Shown here piece after piece: positions 6,544 through 13,851 of a DNA stretch of 24,750 bases. The notes below the pieces were generated by a model. The model saw nothing but the letters and a program-made list of their open reading frames with translations. It searched no databases and had not been told where the DNA came from. Location of the stretch: assembly GCA_043775055.1 (NCBI GenBank), contig JAYVSU010000176.1, positions 1-24,750 on the forward strand, written 5' to 3'. The translations under genes and the position numbers were made by a program. How positions within the stretch are numbered: the first letter of the stretch is position 1; the number at the start of each line of letters is the position of its first letter. The stretch is from Aalborgiella sp043775055. GTDB taxonomy: Bacteria; Pseudomonadota; Gammaproteobacteria; Burkholderiales; Burkholderiaceae_C.

Positions 6544-7434
6544 CTAGCCTTGAGCCACCGGCAAGCTCGCATCATTGCTCCACTCGCTCCAACTGCCCGC
6601 AAACAAGGCAGCGCGGCCTAATCCCGCAAGCTCCATGCCCAGCACATTGGGCACGGCGCTGACGCCGCTGCCGCAGTGGTGGACGACGCCGGCGGGGTCA
6701 CGGCCAGCGAGGAGTTTATCGAACTCAGCGCGTAAAACTTCGGGCGATTTGAACTTGCCGTCAGCGGCGATGTTGTCGGTAAACACGCGGTTCAAAGCGC
6801 CGGGGATGTGACCAGCAACCGGGTCCAGCGGCTCCACCTCACCCCGAAAACGCGGTGCACCGCGCGCATCGACAATGGTTTGGGTAGCTTTATTGAGGTT
6901 TTTTGCTACTGTTTTGATAGTAGCTAAGACAGCTAATTCGTCGGCTAGCACGAAATTTGAAGGTTTATTTGTGATATTTGACGCGTTTGCAGCAGTTTCA
7001 ACCGCGCCGCCCACGGCTTCCCACGCTTGCAAACCACCGTCCAATACCGCCACGGCCTCATGGCCGACCCATTTGAGCATCCACCACATGCGGCCACAGT
7101 AGTTGACGCCGTTGCGGTCATAGACAATGGCTTGGTGGGCGTTGCTAAAGCCGATACTGCCCAGCCATGCCGCAAAAGCTTCACGCGAAGGCAGCGGGTG
7201 ACGCCCGCCAGAGGCTGCCGTGGGGTCGGTTTTGGCGGCGCTTAAATGCAGGTCCAAATTGACGTAACGCGCACCGTCGATGTGAACCGCGTCGTAATGC
7301 TGCTGGCCTGCGGTGGGGTTCATCAACTCAAAAGAGCAATCAAACACCATGACGGGCTTGCCATCTGGCGTGCGTTGGGGTTGATTGGCGAGCAGGGTTT
7401 TGAGAGTTTCGGCGCAGAGGATGGTGGTGTACAT
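6544..7434 (-). CDS. sseA: 3-mercaptopyruvate/thiosulfate sulfurtransferase (two rhodanese domains)
   Basis: The 296-residue length and two-domain layout match SseA-type enzymes. The N-terminal inactive rhodanese domain contains HIDGARYVNLDLHLS and the WWMLKWVGH block. The C-terminal domain has VDARGAPRFRGEVEPLDPVAGHIPGA and the active loop HCGSGVSA with Cys254, which resembles the CGSGVTA loop of mercaptopyruvate sulfurtransferases more than the CRKGVTA of rhodaneses. It moves sulfane sulfur from mercaptopyruvate or thiosulfate to acceptors such as cyanide or thioredoxin. Residues about 166-178 are encoded by a palindromic insert in the linker. The gene starts 9 bases after the DMT permease stop, so it is co-transcribed with it. 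Confidence 0.9.
   Translation of the reverse strand: MYTTILCAETLKTLLANQPQRTPDGKPVMVFDCSFELMNPTAGQQHYDAVHIDGARYVNLDLHLSAAKTDPTAASGGRHPLPSREAFAAWLGSIGFSNAHQAIVYDRNGVNYCGRMWWMLKWVGHEAVAVLDGGLQAWEAVGGAVETAANASNITNKPSNFVLADELAVLATIKTVAKNLNKATQTIVDARGAPRFRGEVEPLDPVAGHIPGALNRVFTDNIAADGKFKSPEVLRAEFDKLLAGRDPAGVVHHCGSGVSAVPNVLGMELAGLGRAALFAGSWSEWSNDASLPVAQG
6905..6924. repeat. Palindromic repeat inside sseA
   Basis: GCTACT (6905-6910) and AGTAGC (6919-6924) flank an 8-base loop within a T-rich context. It lies in the variable linker between the two rhodanese domains and is read through in frame. It resembles the AT-rich hairpins at 8403-8425 and 21760-21778. Confidence 0.5.
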
Positions 7435-7443
7435 AAAAACCTT

Positions 7444-8340
7444 TCAATGTTCTTCAGCAGGCGTATTGGGTAGCGCCCGCGAGCGCAACACGGTGGCGAC
7501 CAAGCCACTGGCCACAATCACCACAATACCGGCCCAGCCTAGCGGTGGGATGTGGTCGCCAAACAGCGCCAAGCTGTAAATGGCGGCAAAGACGATGCCT
7601 GAATATTGCATGTTGGCAACCACCAGCGTGGAGCCTTTGGCGTAAGCGCGGGTCATGCACCACTGGCCGAGTGAGGCGAGGATGCCAATCGGAACTAGCC
7701 ACCACGCCCCAGAACTGCTCCAGCTGGCAGCGGGCGAAAAGCCGACAAAAGCAATCCCCAAAGCACCTGCCAGCGCCGAGCCAACGGCGAAGTAAAAGAC
7801 GGTGCGCTCTTCGGGCTCGCCCAAGCGCCCCAGCACGGTGACTTGCATGTACGCCAGCGCCGCACCCATGCCAGAGAGCAGGCCAATCACGCCGGCGAAG
7901 AGCTGGTTTTGGTCGATGGTGGGGCGCAGCGTCATGACGACACCGACAAAGCCGGCCAGCACGGTCAAGGAGAGCGGGCCTTGTGATTGGGCATTTTTAG
8001 CGGTGCTGAAAAACATCGCTCCGCCGACGATGAAGGCGGCAATCCAGACGCCGCTCATGTAGTTCAGCGTCATGGCGGTGGCCAGTGGCAGGTGAGCGAT
8101 GGCGTAAAACCAGCTGCCGAGTGACAAGACGCCAATCAAGGCGCGCCAAGCGTGCATCATCGGGACGCGGGTCGCTAAACGCACGCCACGCGCCCGCATG
8201 ATGCCGTACATGAAGACCATGCTGATGACACCACGGTAGGCGACCAGCTCAAAGGTGTTGAAGTGTTGCGAGGCAATTTTGACCCCCACACCCATAGTAG
8301 CGAAGAGAAAAGAGGCCAAAACCATCCACAATGCTTGCAT
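7444..8340 (-). CDS. DMT-superfamily permease with two EamA domains
   Basis: A 298-residue hydrophobic protein with about ten predicted membrane helices in two five-helix EamA repeats. The first repeat begins MQALWMVLASFLFATMGVGVKIA and the second covers roughly residues 155-290. The end of each repeat has the usual conserved small-residue helices (LATAMTLNYMSGVWIAAFI, and LGWAGIVVIVASGLVAT). Members export or import amino acids, nucleosides or other metabolites, and no substrate can be assigned. The gene lies 105 bases downstream of the Rieske oxygenase and is closely followed by sseA, so an operon is likely. Confidence 0.9.
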   Translation of the reverse strand: MQALWMVLASFLFATMGVGVKIASQHFNTFELVAYRGVISMVFMYGIMRARGVRLATRVPMMHAWRALIGVLSLGSWFYAIAHLPLATAMTLNYMSGVWIAAFIVGGAMFFSTAKNAQSQGPLSLTVLAGFVGVVMTLRPTIDQNQLFAGVIGLLSGMGAALAYMQVTVLGRLGEPEERTVFYFAVGSALAGALGIAFVGFSPAASWSSSGAWWLVPIGILASLGQWCMTRAYAKGSTLVVANMQYSGIVFAAIYSLALFGDHIPPLGWAGIVVIVASGLVATVLRSRALPNTPAEEH

Positions 8341-8402
8341 AGTCTGTTGAAAGGTCTAATTTAAGGGTTAATATGGTTTAAGCCGGCGTATTTATTCAAT
8401 AG

Positions 8403-8425
8403 TTTGCTATAAATAATATAGTAAA
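8403..8425. repeat. AT-rich palindromic hairpin between Rieske and DMT genes
   Basis: TTTGCTATA (8403-8411) and TATAGTAAA (8417-8425) pair with one G-T mismatch around a 5-base loop. It lies between two same-strand genes and could affect mRNA processing. Its core GCTAT...ATAG is shared with the hairpin before dxs. Confidence 0.6.
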
Positions 8426-8445
8426 TATTGAACTTATTGCATGAA

Positions 8446-9591
8446 TTATGCGATCAAAGTTGCCGGTTTCATGGCGCGGCGGTACCACTGGTGGAACTCT
8501 TGCATGCCGTCTTCCATCGGGCTTTGGTAGGGGCCGACCTCGTTGTCGCCGCGCTGCATCAAGGCTTTGCGGCCCGCGTCCATGCGCAGGGCGATTTCGT
8601 CGTCTTCAACACAGGTTTCCATGTAGGCGGCCCGTTGCGCTTCGACAAAGTCGCGCTCAAATTCGGCAATTTCTTCGGGGTAGAAAAACTCCACCATGTT
8701 GATGGTTTTTTGCGGCCCGATCGGGTGCAGGGTCGACACCGTCAACACATGCGGGTACCACTCGACCATGATGTGGGGGTAATAGGTGAGCCAAATCGCG
8801 CCAAACTTGGGTGGCTGGCCGCCAAAATTGTCTTTTTGGTAGTTTAATAAAGCACTTTGCCAGCGCTCATAGATGGGGCTGCCGGCGTGGCCCAAGCGGT
8901 TGGCCACACCCACGGTTTGCACAGAGTAATCGGGTTTGAACTCCCACTGCAGGTCGCCTGTGGTCACAAAGTTGCCTAAACCGGGGTGGAAAGGGCCGAC
9001 GTGGTAGTCCTCTAAATAGACCTCGATGAAGGTTTTCCAGTTGTAGTTGCACTCGTGCATTTCAACGTGGTCGAGCTTGTAGCCGGTGAAGTCCAGATCA
9101 GCGCGAGGGCCCAGTTGCGCCATGTCGGTGGCGACGTTGCGGCCATTGGACTCAAACAAGAGACCGTTCCATGCTTGCAATTTGTAGTTGTGCAGGTGTA
9201 AGTCAGGGTCGCAAGCAAAGTGCGGTGCGCCTATGAGTTTGCCCATATTGGGGCCTTTGGCGTCATAGGTCCAGTTGTGCAGCGGGCAGACCAAGTTGCC
9301 ATTGGCGGCGGGTGGCAAGTTGCCTTTGCCTTGCAAAATCAAGGCTTGGCGGTGGCGGCAGACGTTGGAGACCAGCTCAATACCTGCTTGGCCGTGAATC
9401 AGTGCGCGACCGCCGTTTTCTTGCGGCAGGGTGTAAAAATCACCCTTGTTGGGCGCGGCCAAGCTGTGGCCGACGTAGCGCGGGCCGTTTTTGAACAGAA
9501 GTTGTTGCTCGCGCTGGAACAGGGCTTCATCGAAATAACTGCTCACGGACAGCTGCGATAGCGCTTTCGAGTTCGAACCGGAATCAATCAT
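8446..9591 (-). CDS. Rieske non-heme iron oxygenase, alpha subunit type
   Basis: The 381-residue length is usual for the catalytic subunit of Rieske oxygenases. The [2Fe-2S] Rieske site is C78-x-H80 and C102-PL-H105. The mononuclear iron site follows as NYNWKTFIEVYLEDYHVGPFHPGL with His197 and His202, and an acidic cluster near Asp331 could give the third ligand. The NWK...E...D-H-x4-H arrangement resembles carnitine/choline monooxygenase-type and ring-hydroxylating enzymes. No reductase, ferredoxin or beta subunit gene is nearby, so electron transfer must come from elsewhere. It is the first gene of the minus-strand group ending with a Bug receptor, which suggests uptake and oxidation of an unknown organic compound. 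There is no clear Shine-Dalgarno before the ATG. Confidence 0.9.
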   Translation of the reverse strand: MIDSGSNSKALSQLSVSSYFDEALFQREQQLLFKNGPRYVGHSLAAPNKGDFYTLPQENGGRALIHGQAGIELVSNVCRHRQALILQGKGNLPPAANGNLVCPLHNWTYDAKGPNMGKLIGAPHFACDPDLHLHNYKLQAWNGLLFESNGRNVATDMAQLGPRADLDFTGYKLDHVEMHECNYNWKTFIEVYLEDYHVGPFHPGLGNFVTTGDLQWEFKPDYSVQTVGVANRLGHAGSPIYERWQSALLNYQKDNFGGQPPKFGAIWLTYYPHIMVEWYPHVLTVSTLHPIGPQKTINMVEFFYPEEIAEFERDFVEAQRAAYMETCVEDDEIALRMDAGRKALMQRGDNEVGPYQSPMEDGMQEFHQWYRRAMKPATLIA

Positions 9592-9650
9592 ACGTGGGGA
9601 GGGCGCGTGGGTGGCAGGGCGAAAAAGTGTATTTTACCCCTAGGCTTCTC

Positions 9651-9666
9651 GCGTCAGACTTGACGC
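9651..9666. promoter_or_regulatory. Perfect inverted repeat upstream of the Rieske gene
   Basis: GCGTCA (9651-9656), GACT, TGACGC (9661-9666) forms a perfect 6-bp inverted repeat. On the minus strand a TAAAAT (9636-9631) lies just downstream, so the repeat would cover the -35 area of a possible Rieske promoter. This makes it a candidate operator. Function is inferred only from position. Confidence 0.35.
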
Positions 9667-9709
9667 AGCTTAGGCTGTGTACGGATGCTGCACCTCAGAA
9701 AAGCGCGAG

Positions 9710-9763
9710 ATAAGGGTGGAACAAGGGTGGAATAAGGGTGGAATAAGGGTGGAATAAGTGCGG
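9710..9763. repeat. Tandem repeat, about five 11-bp units
   Basis: Units of ATAAGGGTGGA run head to tail: one perfect copy, one with ACAAGGG, two perfect, one degenerate (ATAAGTGCGG). They occupy the divergent intergenic region 9592-9866 between the Rieske oxygenase and gudD, about 90-140 bases upstream of the gudD operator. Nothing else in this 275-base gap looks coding. Confidence 0.9.
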
Positions 9764-9833
9764 TACACGTGCTGGGATAAGGGATAGGAATAAAGCTGAT
9801 TGACCTGCTCCGTCTTTGAGGGCACAATCCAAG

Positions 9834-9858
9834 TTATCAGACAACCGATAACTATAAT
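9834..9858 (+). promoter_or_regulatory. gudD promoter with GntR-type operator
   Basis: A consensus -10 TATAAT lies at 9853-9858, nine bases upstream of the ATG. Directly upstream is TTATCAGACAA (9834-9844), a near-perfect palindrome on the other strand (TTGTC-T-GATAA). An overlapping repeat TTATC...GATAA spans 9834-9851. FCD-type GntR repressors bind short GT/AC-centred palindromes of this kind. The same ATCAGACAAC occurs between gntR and udh. The -35 is poor. No Shine-Dalgarno is seen, so a nearly leaderless transcript is likely. Confidence 0.6.
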
Positions 9859-9866
9859 CAGCAACC

Positions 9867-11132
9867 ATGAAAATTTCCACCGTTCGGGTCACGCCCATTG
9901 CTATCAAAGACCCCGCTTTGCTGAACGCGGCTGGGGTGCATGAGCCGTTTGGGCTGCGTTCTATCATTGAAGTGGTCGGGGCGAATGGCTTGGTCGGTTT
10001 GGGTGAAACATATGGCGACGCGCCTGTGTTGGACTTGCTCACACGGGTGAAGGACAGCTTGGTCGGCTTGTCCGCTTTTGATTTGAACGGCTTGCTGGCT
10101 AAGGTCATTGCAGAATCTAAATTAACCAAGACTGCGCATATTGAGATGGAACTCGCCCCAGGCTCTATGGGCGACAACCTGACCAGCAGCGTATTTTCTG
10201 GCTTTGAGGTGGCATTTTTAGATTTGCAAGCGCGTACGCTGGGTATTCCGCTGGTAGAGCTTTTGGGTGGGGCCGTGCGCAACAAAGTGGCGTATTCAGC
10301 CTATTTGTTTTACAAATGGGACGCCAGTGTTGACCCTGAATACGCACCCGACCCATATGGCGAAGCAGTGAACCCCGCGCAAATCGTCGTCCAAGCTAAA
10401 AAGATGATTGACCAGTACGGTTTTGAGAGCATCAAGCTCAAAGCTGGCGTCTTCCCGCCAGACGAGGAAGCGGACGCCATCAAGGCGTTGAAGGCGGCGT
10501 TTCCGAATCATCAGTTGCGGATTGACCCCAATGGCAATTGGTCGATTCCCACCAGTATCCGCATCGCCAAACGGCTGGCGAATGACTTGGAGTATTACGA
10601 AGACCCAACGCCAGGTTTGGAAGGCATGGCCGAAGTTTACAAAGCCACGGGCTTGCGGCAGGCGACCAACATGGTGGTCACGTCCTGGGACCATTTGAAG
10701 CGCAGCGTTGAGCTGAATGCTGTGCAAATTGTGCTGTCAGACCACCACTATTGGGGTGGTTTGCGCGCAACGCAGGCGCTGGCGCGAACTTGCCAAGCGT
10801 TTGGTATGGGTTTGTCCATGCATTCAAACTCGCACCTAGGCATCAGCCTGATGGCGATGACGCATTTGGCCGCTTCGGTGCACCATTTGACTTACGCTTG
10901 CGATACGCATTACCCGTGGCAGAGCGACGAAGTTTTAGTGGGTGGCAAAGTGCCCATCGTGGGTGGCTGCGTGCATTTGACGGACAAGCCGGGCTTGGGT
11001 GTAGCGTTAAACCAAGCTAAATTAGCAGAGTTGCACCAAGCCTTTTTGAACTGCCGTATCCGGACACGCAACGATGTGACGCAGATGAAGAAGTTCAGGC
11101 CCGATTGGTCAACCGTGAAGCCACGGTTTTAG
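9867..11132 (+). CDS. gudD: Glucarate dehydratase-like enzyme (enolase superfamily)
   Basis: At 421 residues this is a little shorter than E. coli GudD (446). It has the enolase-superfamily capping domain (residues 1-130) and barrel. Glucarate-dehydratase landmarks are the base motif K190-L-K192 (IKLKAG), metal ligands D220 (RIDPNGNW), E245 (YYEDPTPG) and N268 (ATNMVV), and the second base His319 in MHSNSHLGISL. DTHYPWQ matches the DTHWIWQ of GudD. It dehydrates D-glucarate to 5-keto-4-deoxy-glucarate in the cytoplasm. It is followed 29 bases later by a Bug receptor gene and is probably repressed by the GntR protein. The symbol is by similarity; activity on related aldarates is possible. Confidence 0.82.
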   Translation: MKISTVRVTPIAIKDPALLNAAGVHEPFGLRSIIEVVGANGLVGLGETYGDAPVLDLLTRVKDSLVGLSAFDLNGLLAKVIAESKLTKTAHIEMELAPGSMGDNLTSSVFSGFEVAFLDLQARTLGIPLVELLGGAVRNKVAYSAYLFYKWDASVDPEYAPDPYGEAVNPAQIVVQAKKMIDQYGFESIKLKAGVFPPDEEADAIKALKAAFPNHQLRIDPNGNWSIPTSIRIAKRLANDLEYYEDPTPGLEGMAEVYKATGLRQATNMVVTSWDHLKRSVELNAVQIVLSDHHYWGGLRATQALARTCQAFGMGLSMHSNSHLGISLMAMTHLAASVHHLTYACDTHYPWQSDEVLVGGKVPIVGGCVHLTDKPGLGVALNQAKLAELHQAFLNCRIRTRNDVTQMKKFRPDWSTVKPRF

Positions 11133-11161
11133 TTGTAGATTTAATAATAAGGAGACAGAAG

Positions 11162-12130
11162 ATGAAGAAAACATGGATGAAACTGGTGAGCGTGGCCGCT
11201 TTAGGCTTGATTTCGCTGAGTGCTTTGGCGCAAGATTACCCCAACAAACCGCTCAAAATCATTGTGCCATTCCCTGCAGGGGGAACAAGTGACGTGATGG
11301 GACGCATGATGGCGGAAGAACTGGGCAGGGTTTTGAAGCAGCCGGTGGTTGTCGACAACGTGGGCGGTGCGGGTGGTGTGATTGGGACAGAAAAGGGCGC
11401 TAAATCTGCGCCAGATGGCTACACGATTGTTCAAACCGGTGTCGGGCAAAACGCGGTGGCGCATGGCTTGGATGCGAATTTGAAATACGACTCCAACAAA
11501 GACTTTATCCACCTCACACAAGTGCATTCTGGCCCTAACGTGCTGCTGGTGCACCCCAGCTTACCTTTCAAAACTCTGAAAGATTTGGTCGACTATGCCA
11601 AAGCAAACCCAGGCAAGCTGGACTATGGCTACACCCATGCAGCTTCTGGCCACATGGCGATGGAGCTGTTCAAGCAAACGGCGGGTGTCTTTTTAACCGG
11701 TATTCCTTACCGTGGTGGTGGCCCGATGATGACGGATTTGTTGGGCGGCACCGTCAAGATCGCTTTTATCAACCAAGATGTGGCTTCGCAGTATGTCAAG
11801 GCAGGAAAACTACGCGCCTTGGCTGTTTCTAGCGCACAACGCAATAGCATGTATCCGGAGGTGCCTACAGTGGCGGAATCGGGTTACAAAGGTTTTGAGG
11901 CTTTGTCTTGGTCTGGCATGTCTGTGCCAAAAGGCACGCCAAAAGCGATTGTGGACAAGCTGGAGGCCGCGATGTCTCAAGTGATGACGACGCCCGCCAT
12001 CAAGCAGCGCATGGATTCGCAAGGTTTTGTCATCCCAACTCAGGGCGGAAAACCATATTCAGCGTTTGTGGCGAGCGAGTTGACGCGTTGGACCAAGGTG
12101 ATTCAAACGGCGGGTATCAAGCCGCAGTAA
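11162..12130 (+). CDS. Bug-family (TctC) periplasmic receptor, probably for aldarates or uronates
   Basis: The 322-residue protein starts at the ATG preceded by a strong AAGGAG site; an upstream in-frame start at 11105 would lie inside gudD and is not needed. A Sec signal peptide ends at ALAQ (about residue 23). Family blocks are YPNKPLKIIVPFPAGGTSDV, DNVGGAGGVIGTEKGAK, APDGYTIV, LVDYAKANPGKLDYGYTHAASG, IPYRGGGPMMTDLLGG and YPEVPTVAESG. The gene is co-transcribed with gudD, so its ligand may be glucarate or a hexuronate. No TctA/TctB membrane genes lie in the window; it may be an orphan receptor that shares a permease encoded elsewhere. It converges with gntR, 24 bases away. Confidence 0.92.
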   Translation: MKKTWMKLVSVAALGLISLSALAQDYPNKPLKIIVPFPAGGTSDVMGRMMAEELGRVLKQPVVVDNVGGAGGVIGTEKGAKSAPDGYTIVQTGVGQNAVAHGLDANLKYDSNKDFIHLTQVHSGPNVLLVHPSLPFKTLKDLVDYAKANPGKLDYGYTHAASGHMAMELFKQTAGVFLTGIPYRGGGPMMTDLLGGTVKIAFINQDVASQYVKAGKLRALAVSSAQRNSMYPEVPTVAESGYKGFEALSWSGMSVPKGTPKAIVDKLEAAMSQVMTTPAIKQRMDSQGFVIPTQGGKPYSAFVASELTRWTKVIQTAGIKPQ

Positions 12131-12154
12131 CAGGGGCATGGCCTGAAATGGCTA

Positions 12155-12913
12155 TCAGGGCTGGCTCTTGCGCAGCCGTTCGCGGCTGTTGGACAGATGC
12201 AAACGCATGGCAGCGCGGGCCGCTTCCACATCTTGGTTGCGAATGGCGATGAAGATGTTTTCATGCTCGCTGTGGACGCGCTGCAAATAGCTGAGCCGGC
12301 CTTCCTCAGCCTGCTGCGGCGTATTGACGCGGGTGCGCGGGATGATCATGGCGCCTAAATAAGTCATCAAATCGGCAAAGTGGCGGTTACCTGTGGCGCG
12401 GGCTACTTCCATGTGGAATTGAAAATCGGGCGGAACGGCGTCAGAGTCGTGTGCTATCGAGTCGGCAAAAGCGGCGAGGGCTTGTTGCATGGCGGCCAAA
12501 TTGTCGGCCGTGCGGCGCTGTGCAGCGAGGCCGGCAGATTCGGTTTCTAGGCTGATGCGCAGTTCAAGCACGGAGATAACATCGGCCACTGTGGCAAAGT
12601 CAACCGCAGCGATTTGGAAGTTTTTTGCGTCGTTCGGCTCCAAAGCAAAAGTGCCAATGCCGTGCCGTGTTTCCACCAAATGCGAGGCTTGTAGCTTGGA
12701 GATCGCCTCGCGCACCACGGTACGGCTCACATCAAAACGGGCCATGATGGCGGCTTCAGTGGGTAGTTTGTCGCCAGCTTTGATCTCGCCATTGCGGATG
12801 CTAGCGGCCAAAGATTCAACAATTTCAGTGACCAAGCCGCGCGGCCGGCGCATGCGAATCGGCTCGCTGGACGGGGTTGCAACTGCAAGAGTAGGTGTTT
12901 GCCTAGGGTTCAT
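12155..12913 (-). CDS. GntR-family (FCD subfamily) transcriptional regulator of the hexuronate locus
   Basis: From the ATG at 12913 the protein has 252 residues. Longer in-frame starts extend to 13057 but would run through the operator and the udh promoter, so the shorter start is preferred. The N-terminal winged helix shows LVTEIVESLAASIRNGEIKAGDKLPTE, then FDVSRTVVREAISKLQASHLVETRHGIGTF, the GntR signature. The C-terminal all-helical FCD domain has ELRISLETESAGLAA, FHMEVARATGN (metal/ligand His) and HSEHENIFIAIRNQDVEAARAAMRLHL. FCD regulators of uronate operons bind sugar acids and release DNA. It is divergent from udh; the ATCAGACAAC motif beside its start and upstream of gudD is the likely target. 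Confidence 0.9.
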   Translation of the reverse strand: MNPRQTPTLAVATPSSEPIRMRRPRGLVTEIVESLAASIRNGEIKAGDKLPTEAAIMARFDVSRTVVREAISKLQASHLVETRHGIGTFALEPNDAKNFQIAAVDFATVADVISVLELRISLETESAGLAAQRRTADNLAAMQQALAAFADSIAHDSDAVPPDFQFHMEVARATGNRHFADLMTYLGAMIIPRTRVNTPQQAEEGRLSYLQRVHSEHENIFIAIRNQDVEAARAAMRLHLSNSRERLRKSQP

Positions 12914-12923
12914 CGAAAAACGC

Positions 12924-12969
12924 TTGACAGCGCTCAGTGGTTGATTAAAATTACCAGTCATCAGACAAC
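12924..12969 (+). promoter_or_regulatory. udh promoter with GntR-type operator at the start site
   Basis: TTGACA (12924-12929) and TAAAAT (12946-12951) are separated by 16 bases, a strong sigma-70 match. The predicted start, near 12958, coincides with TCATCAGACAAC (12958-12969), which shares ATCAGACAAC with the gudD operator. A repressor bound here would block initiation. The resulting udh leader is about 84 bases with no obvious Shine-Dalgarno. The region also holds the divergent gntR promoter, for which no good boxes were found. Confidence 0.6.
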
Positions 12970-13041
12970 TAACGACTAACGAGTTCTTGAAAATAGACTT
13001 TAGCAAACTTTTCTTAAAAGTCCACCTTTTTACTAATCCGA

Positions 13042-13848
13042 ATGACCATTTTTTCACACAACAGAATTTTGTTGACCGGCGCGGCTGGCGGCTTGGGCCA
13101 AGCTTTGCGTGACCGGTTGAAGGCTAACTGCAAGGTATTGCGGCTGGCTGACCGGGTTGATTTGGGTGCTGCCGCAGCGCAAGAAGAGCTGGTTGTGGCT
13201 GAATTGTCTGACACGGAAGCGGTGCTGGGCATGATGGCGGGCGTCGATGCCGTGGTGCATTTGGGTGGCGTGTCGGTTGAGGCCGCTTTTGAGCCCATCA
13301 TGCAAGCCAATATTTTGGGTATGTACAACTTGTACGAAGCGGCGCGCAAGCAAGATGTCAAACGCGTCATTTTTGCCAGCTCCAACCATGTGATGGGCTT
13401 TTACAAGCAGTCTGAAACCATCACAGCGTCGTCCCCGCCACGCCCTGATGGCTTGTACGGCGTGAGTAAAGCGTTTGGCGAAGATTTGTCTCGCTACTAC
13501 TTTGACCGCTACGGCATAGAGACCGCGTGCGTGCGGATTGGCTCTTCTTTCCCCGAGCCGCGTGACCGCCGCATGTTGGCGACTTGGCTCAGTTATGACG
13601 ATTTGCACCGCTTGATCACGGCGTGTTTGACCACGCCGGTGCTGGGGCACAGCATTATTTACGGCATGTCTGACAACGCAGTTACCTGGTACGACAACGC
13701 ACAAGCGCGGCATATTGGCTACAAACCGCAAGACAGTTCAGATGTGTTTCGCGAGGCAGTCTACGCCCGCACGCCAGCGCCAGATTTGATGGACCCCACC
13801 GTGCAATTTCAAGGTGGTGCTTTTGTGCGGACAGGACCGTTTGAGTAA
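13042..13848 (+). CDS. udh: NAD-dependent uronate dehydrogenase
   Basis: A 268-residue short-chain dehydrogenase/epimerase-type protein, the length of known uronate dehydrogenases. The nucleotide site is TGAAGGLG (12-19), and the catalytic pair is Tyr139-x3-Lys143 (YGVSK). The block FASSNHVMGFY is typical of Udh, and RIGSSFPEPRDRRM lies in the substrate region. It oxidises D-glucuronate or D-galacturonate at C1 to the aldarolactone with NAD+. The lactonase gene follows after three bases, so the product is passed directly to the next enzyme. It is the first gene of the seven-gene unit running to kdgD. Confidence 0.92.
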   Translation: MTIFSHNRILLTGAAGGLGQALRDRLKANCKVLRLADRVDLGAAAAQEELVVAELSDTEAVLGMMAGVDAVVHLGGVSVEAAFEPIMQANILGMYNLYEAARKQDVKRVIFASSNHVMGFYKQSETITASSPPRPDGLYGVSKAFGEDLSRYYFDRYGIETACVRIGSSFPEPRDRRMLATWLSYDDLHRLITACLTTPVLGHSIIYGMSDNAVTWYDNAQARHIGYKPQDSSDVFREAVYARTPAPDLMDPTVQFQGGAFVRTGPFE

Positions 13849-13851
13849 GCC

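Noticed and set aside
9710..9763. Possible CRISPR array
   Set aside because: The units are 11 bp and directly adjacent, with no spacers, so this is a simple tandem repeat. The same applies to 4504-4539 and 5401-5450.
9692..10285. Minus-strand open frame of 196 codons covering the start of gudD and the tandem repeat
   Set aside because: It is mostly antisense to gudD and its C-terminal part is just the translated 11-bp repeat. There is no family pattern.
11105..11161. Upstream start for the Bug receptor inside gudD
   Set aside because: The ATG at 11162 has an AAGGAG site and begins a normal signal peptide. The extension would spoil the signal peptide.
12914..13057. N-terminal extension of the GntR regulator by 48 residues
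   Set aside because: It would translate through the udh promoter and the operator, and the extra residues (Lys- and Phe-rich) do not resemble any GntR N-terminus. The ATG at 12913 fits the family.
13054..13731. Long minus-strand open frame of 225 codons opposite udh
   Set aside because: It is antisense to a clear dehydrogenase gene. Its translation is rich in Arg, His and Val without any family pattern, and no ribosome site precedes it. It is a codon-bias shadow.
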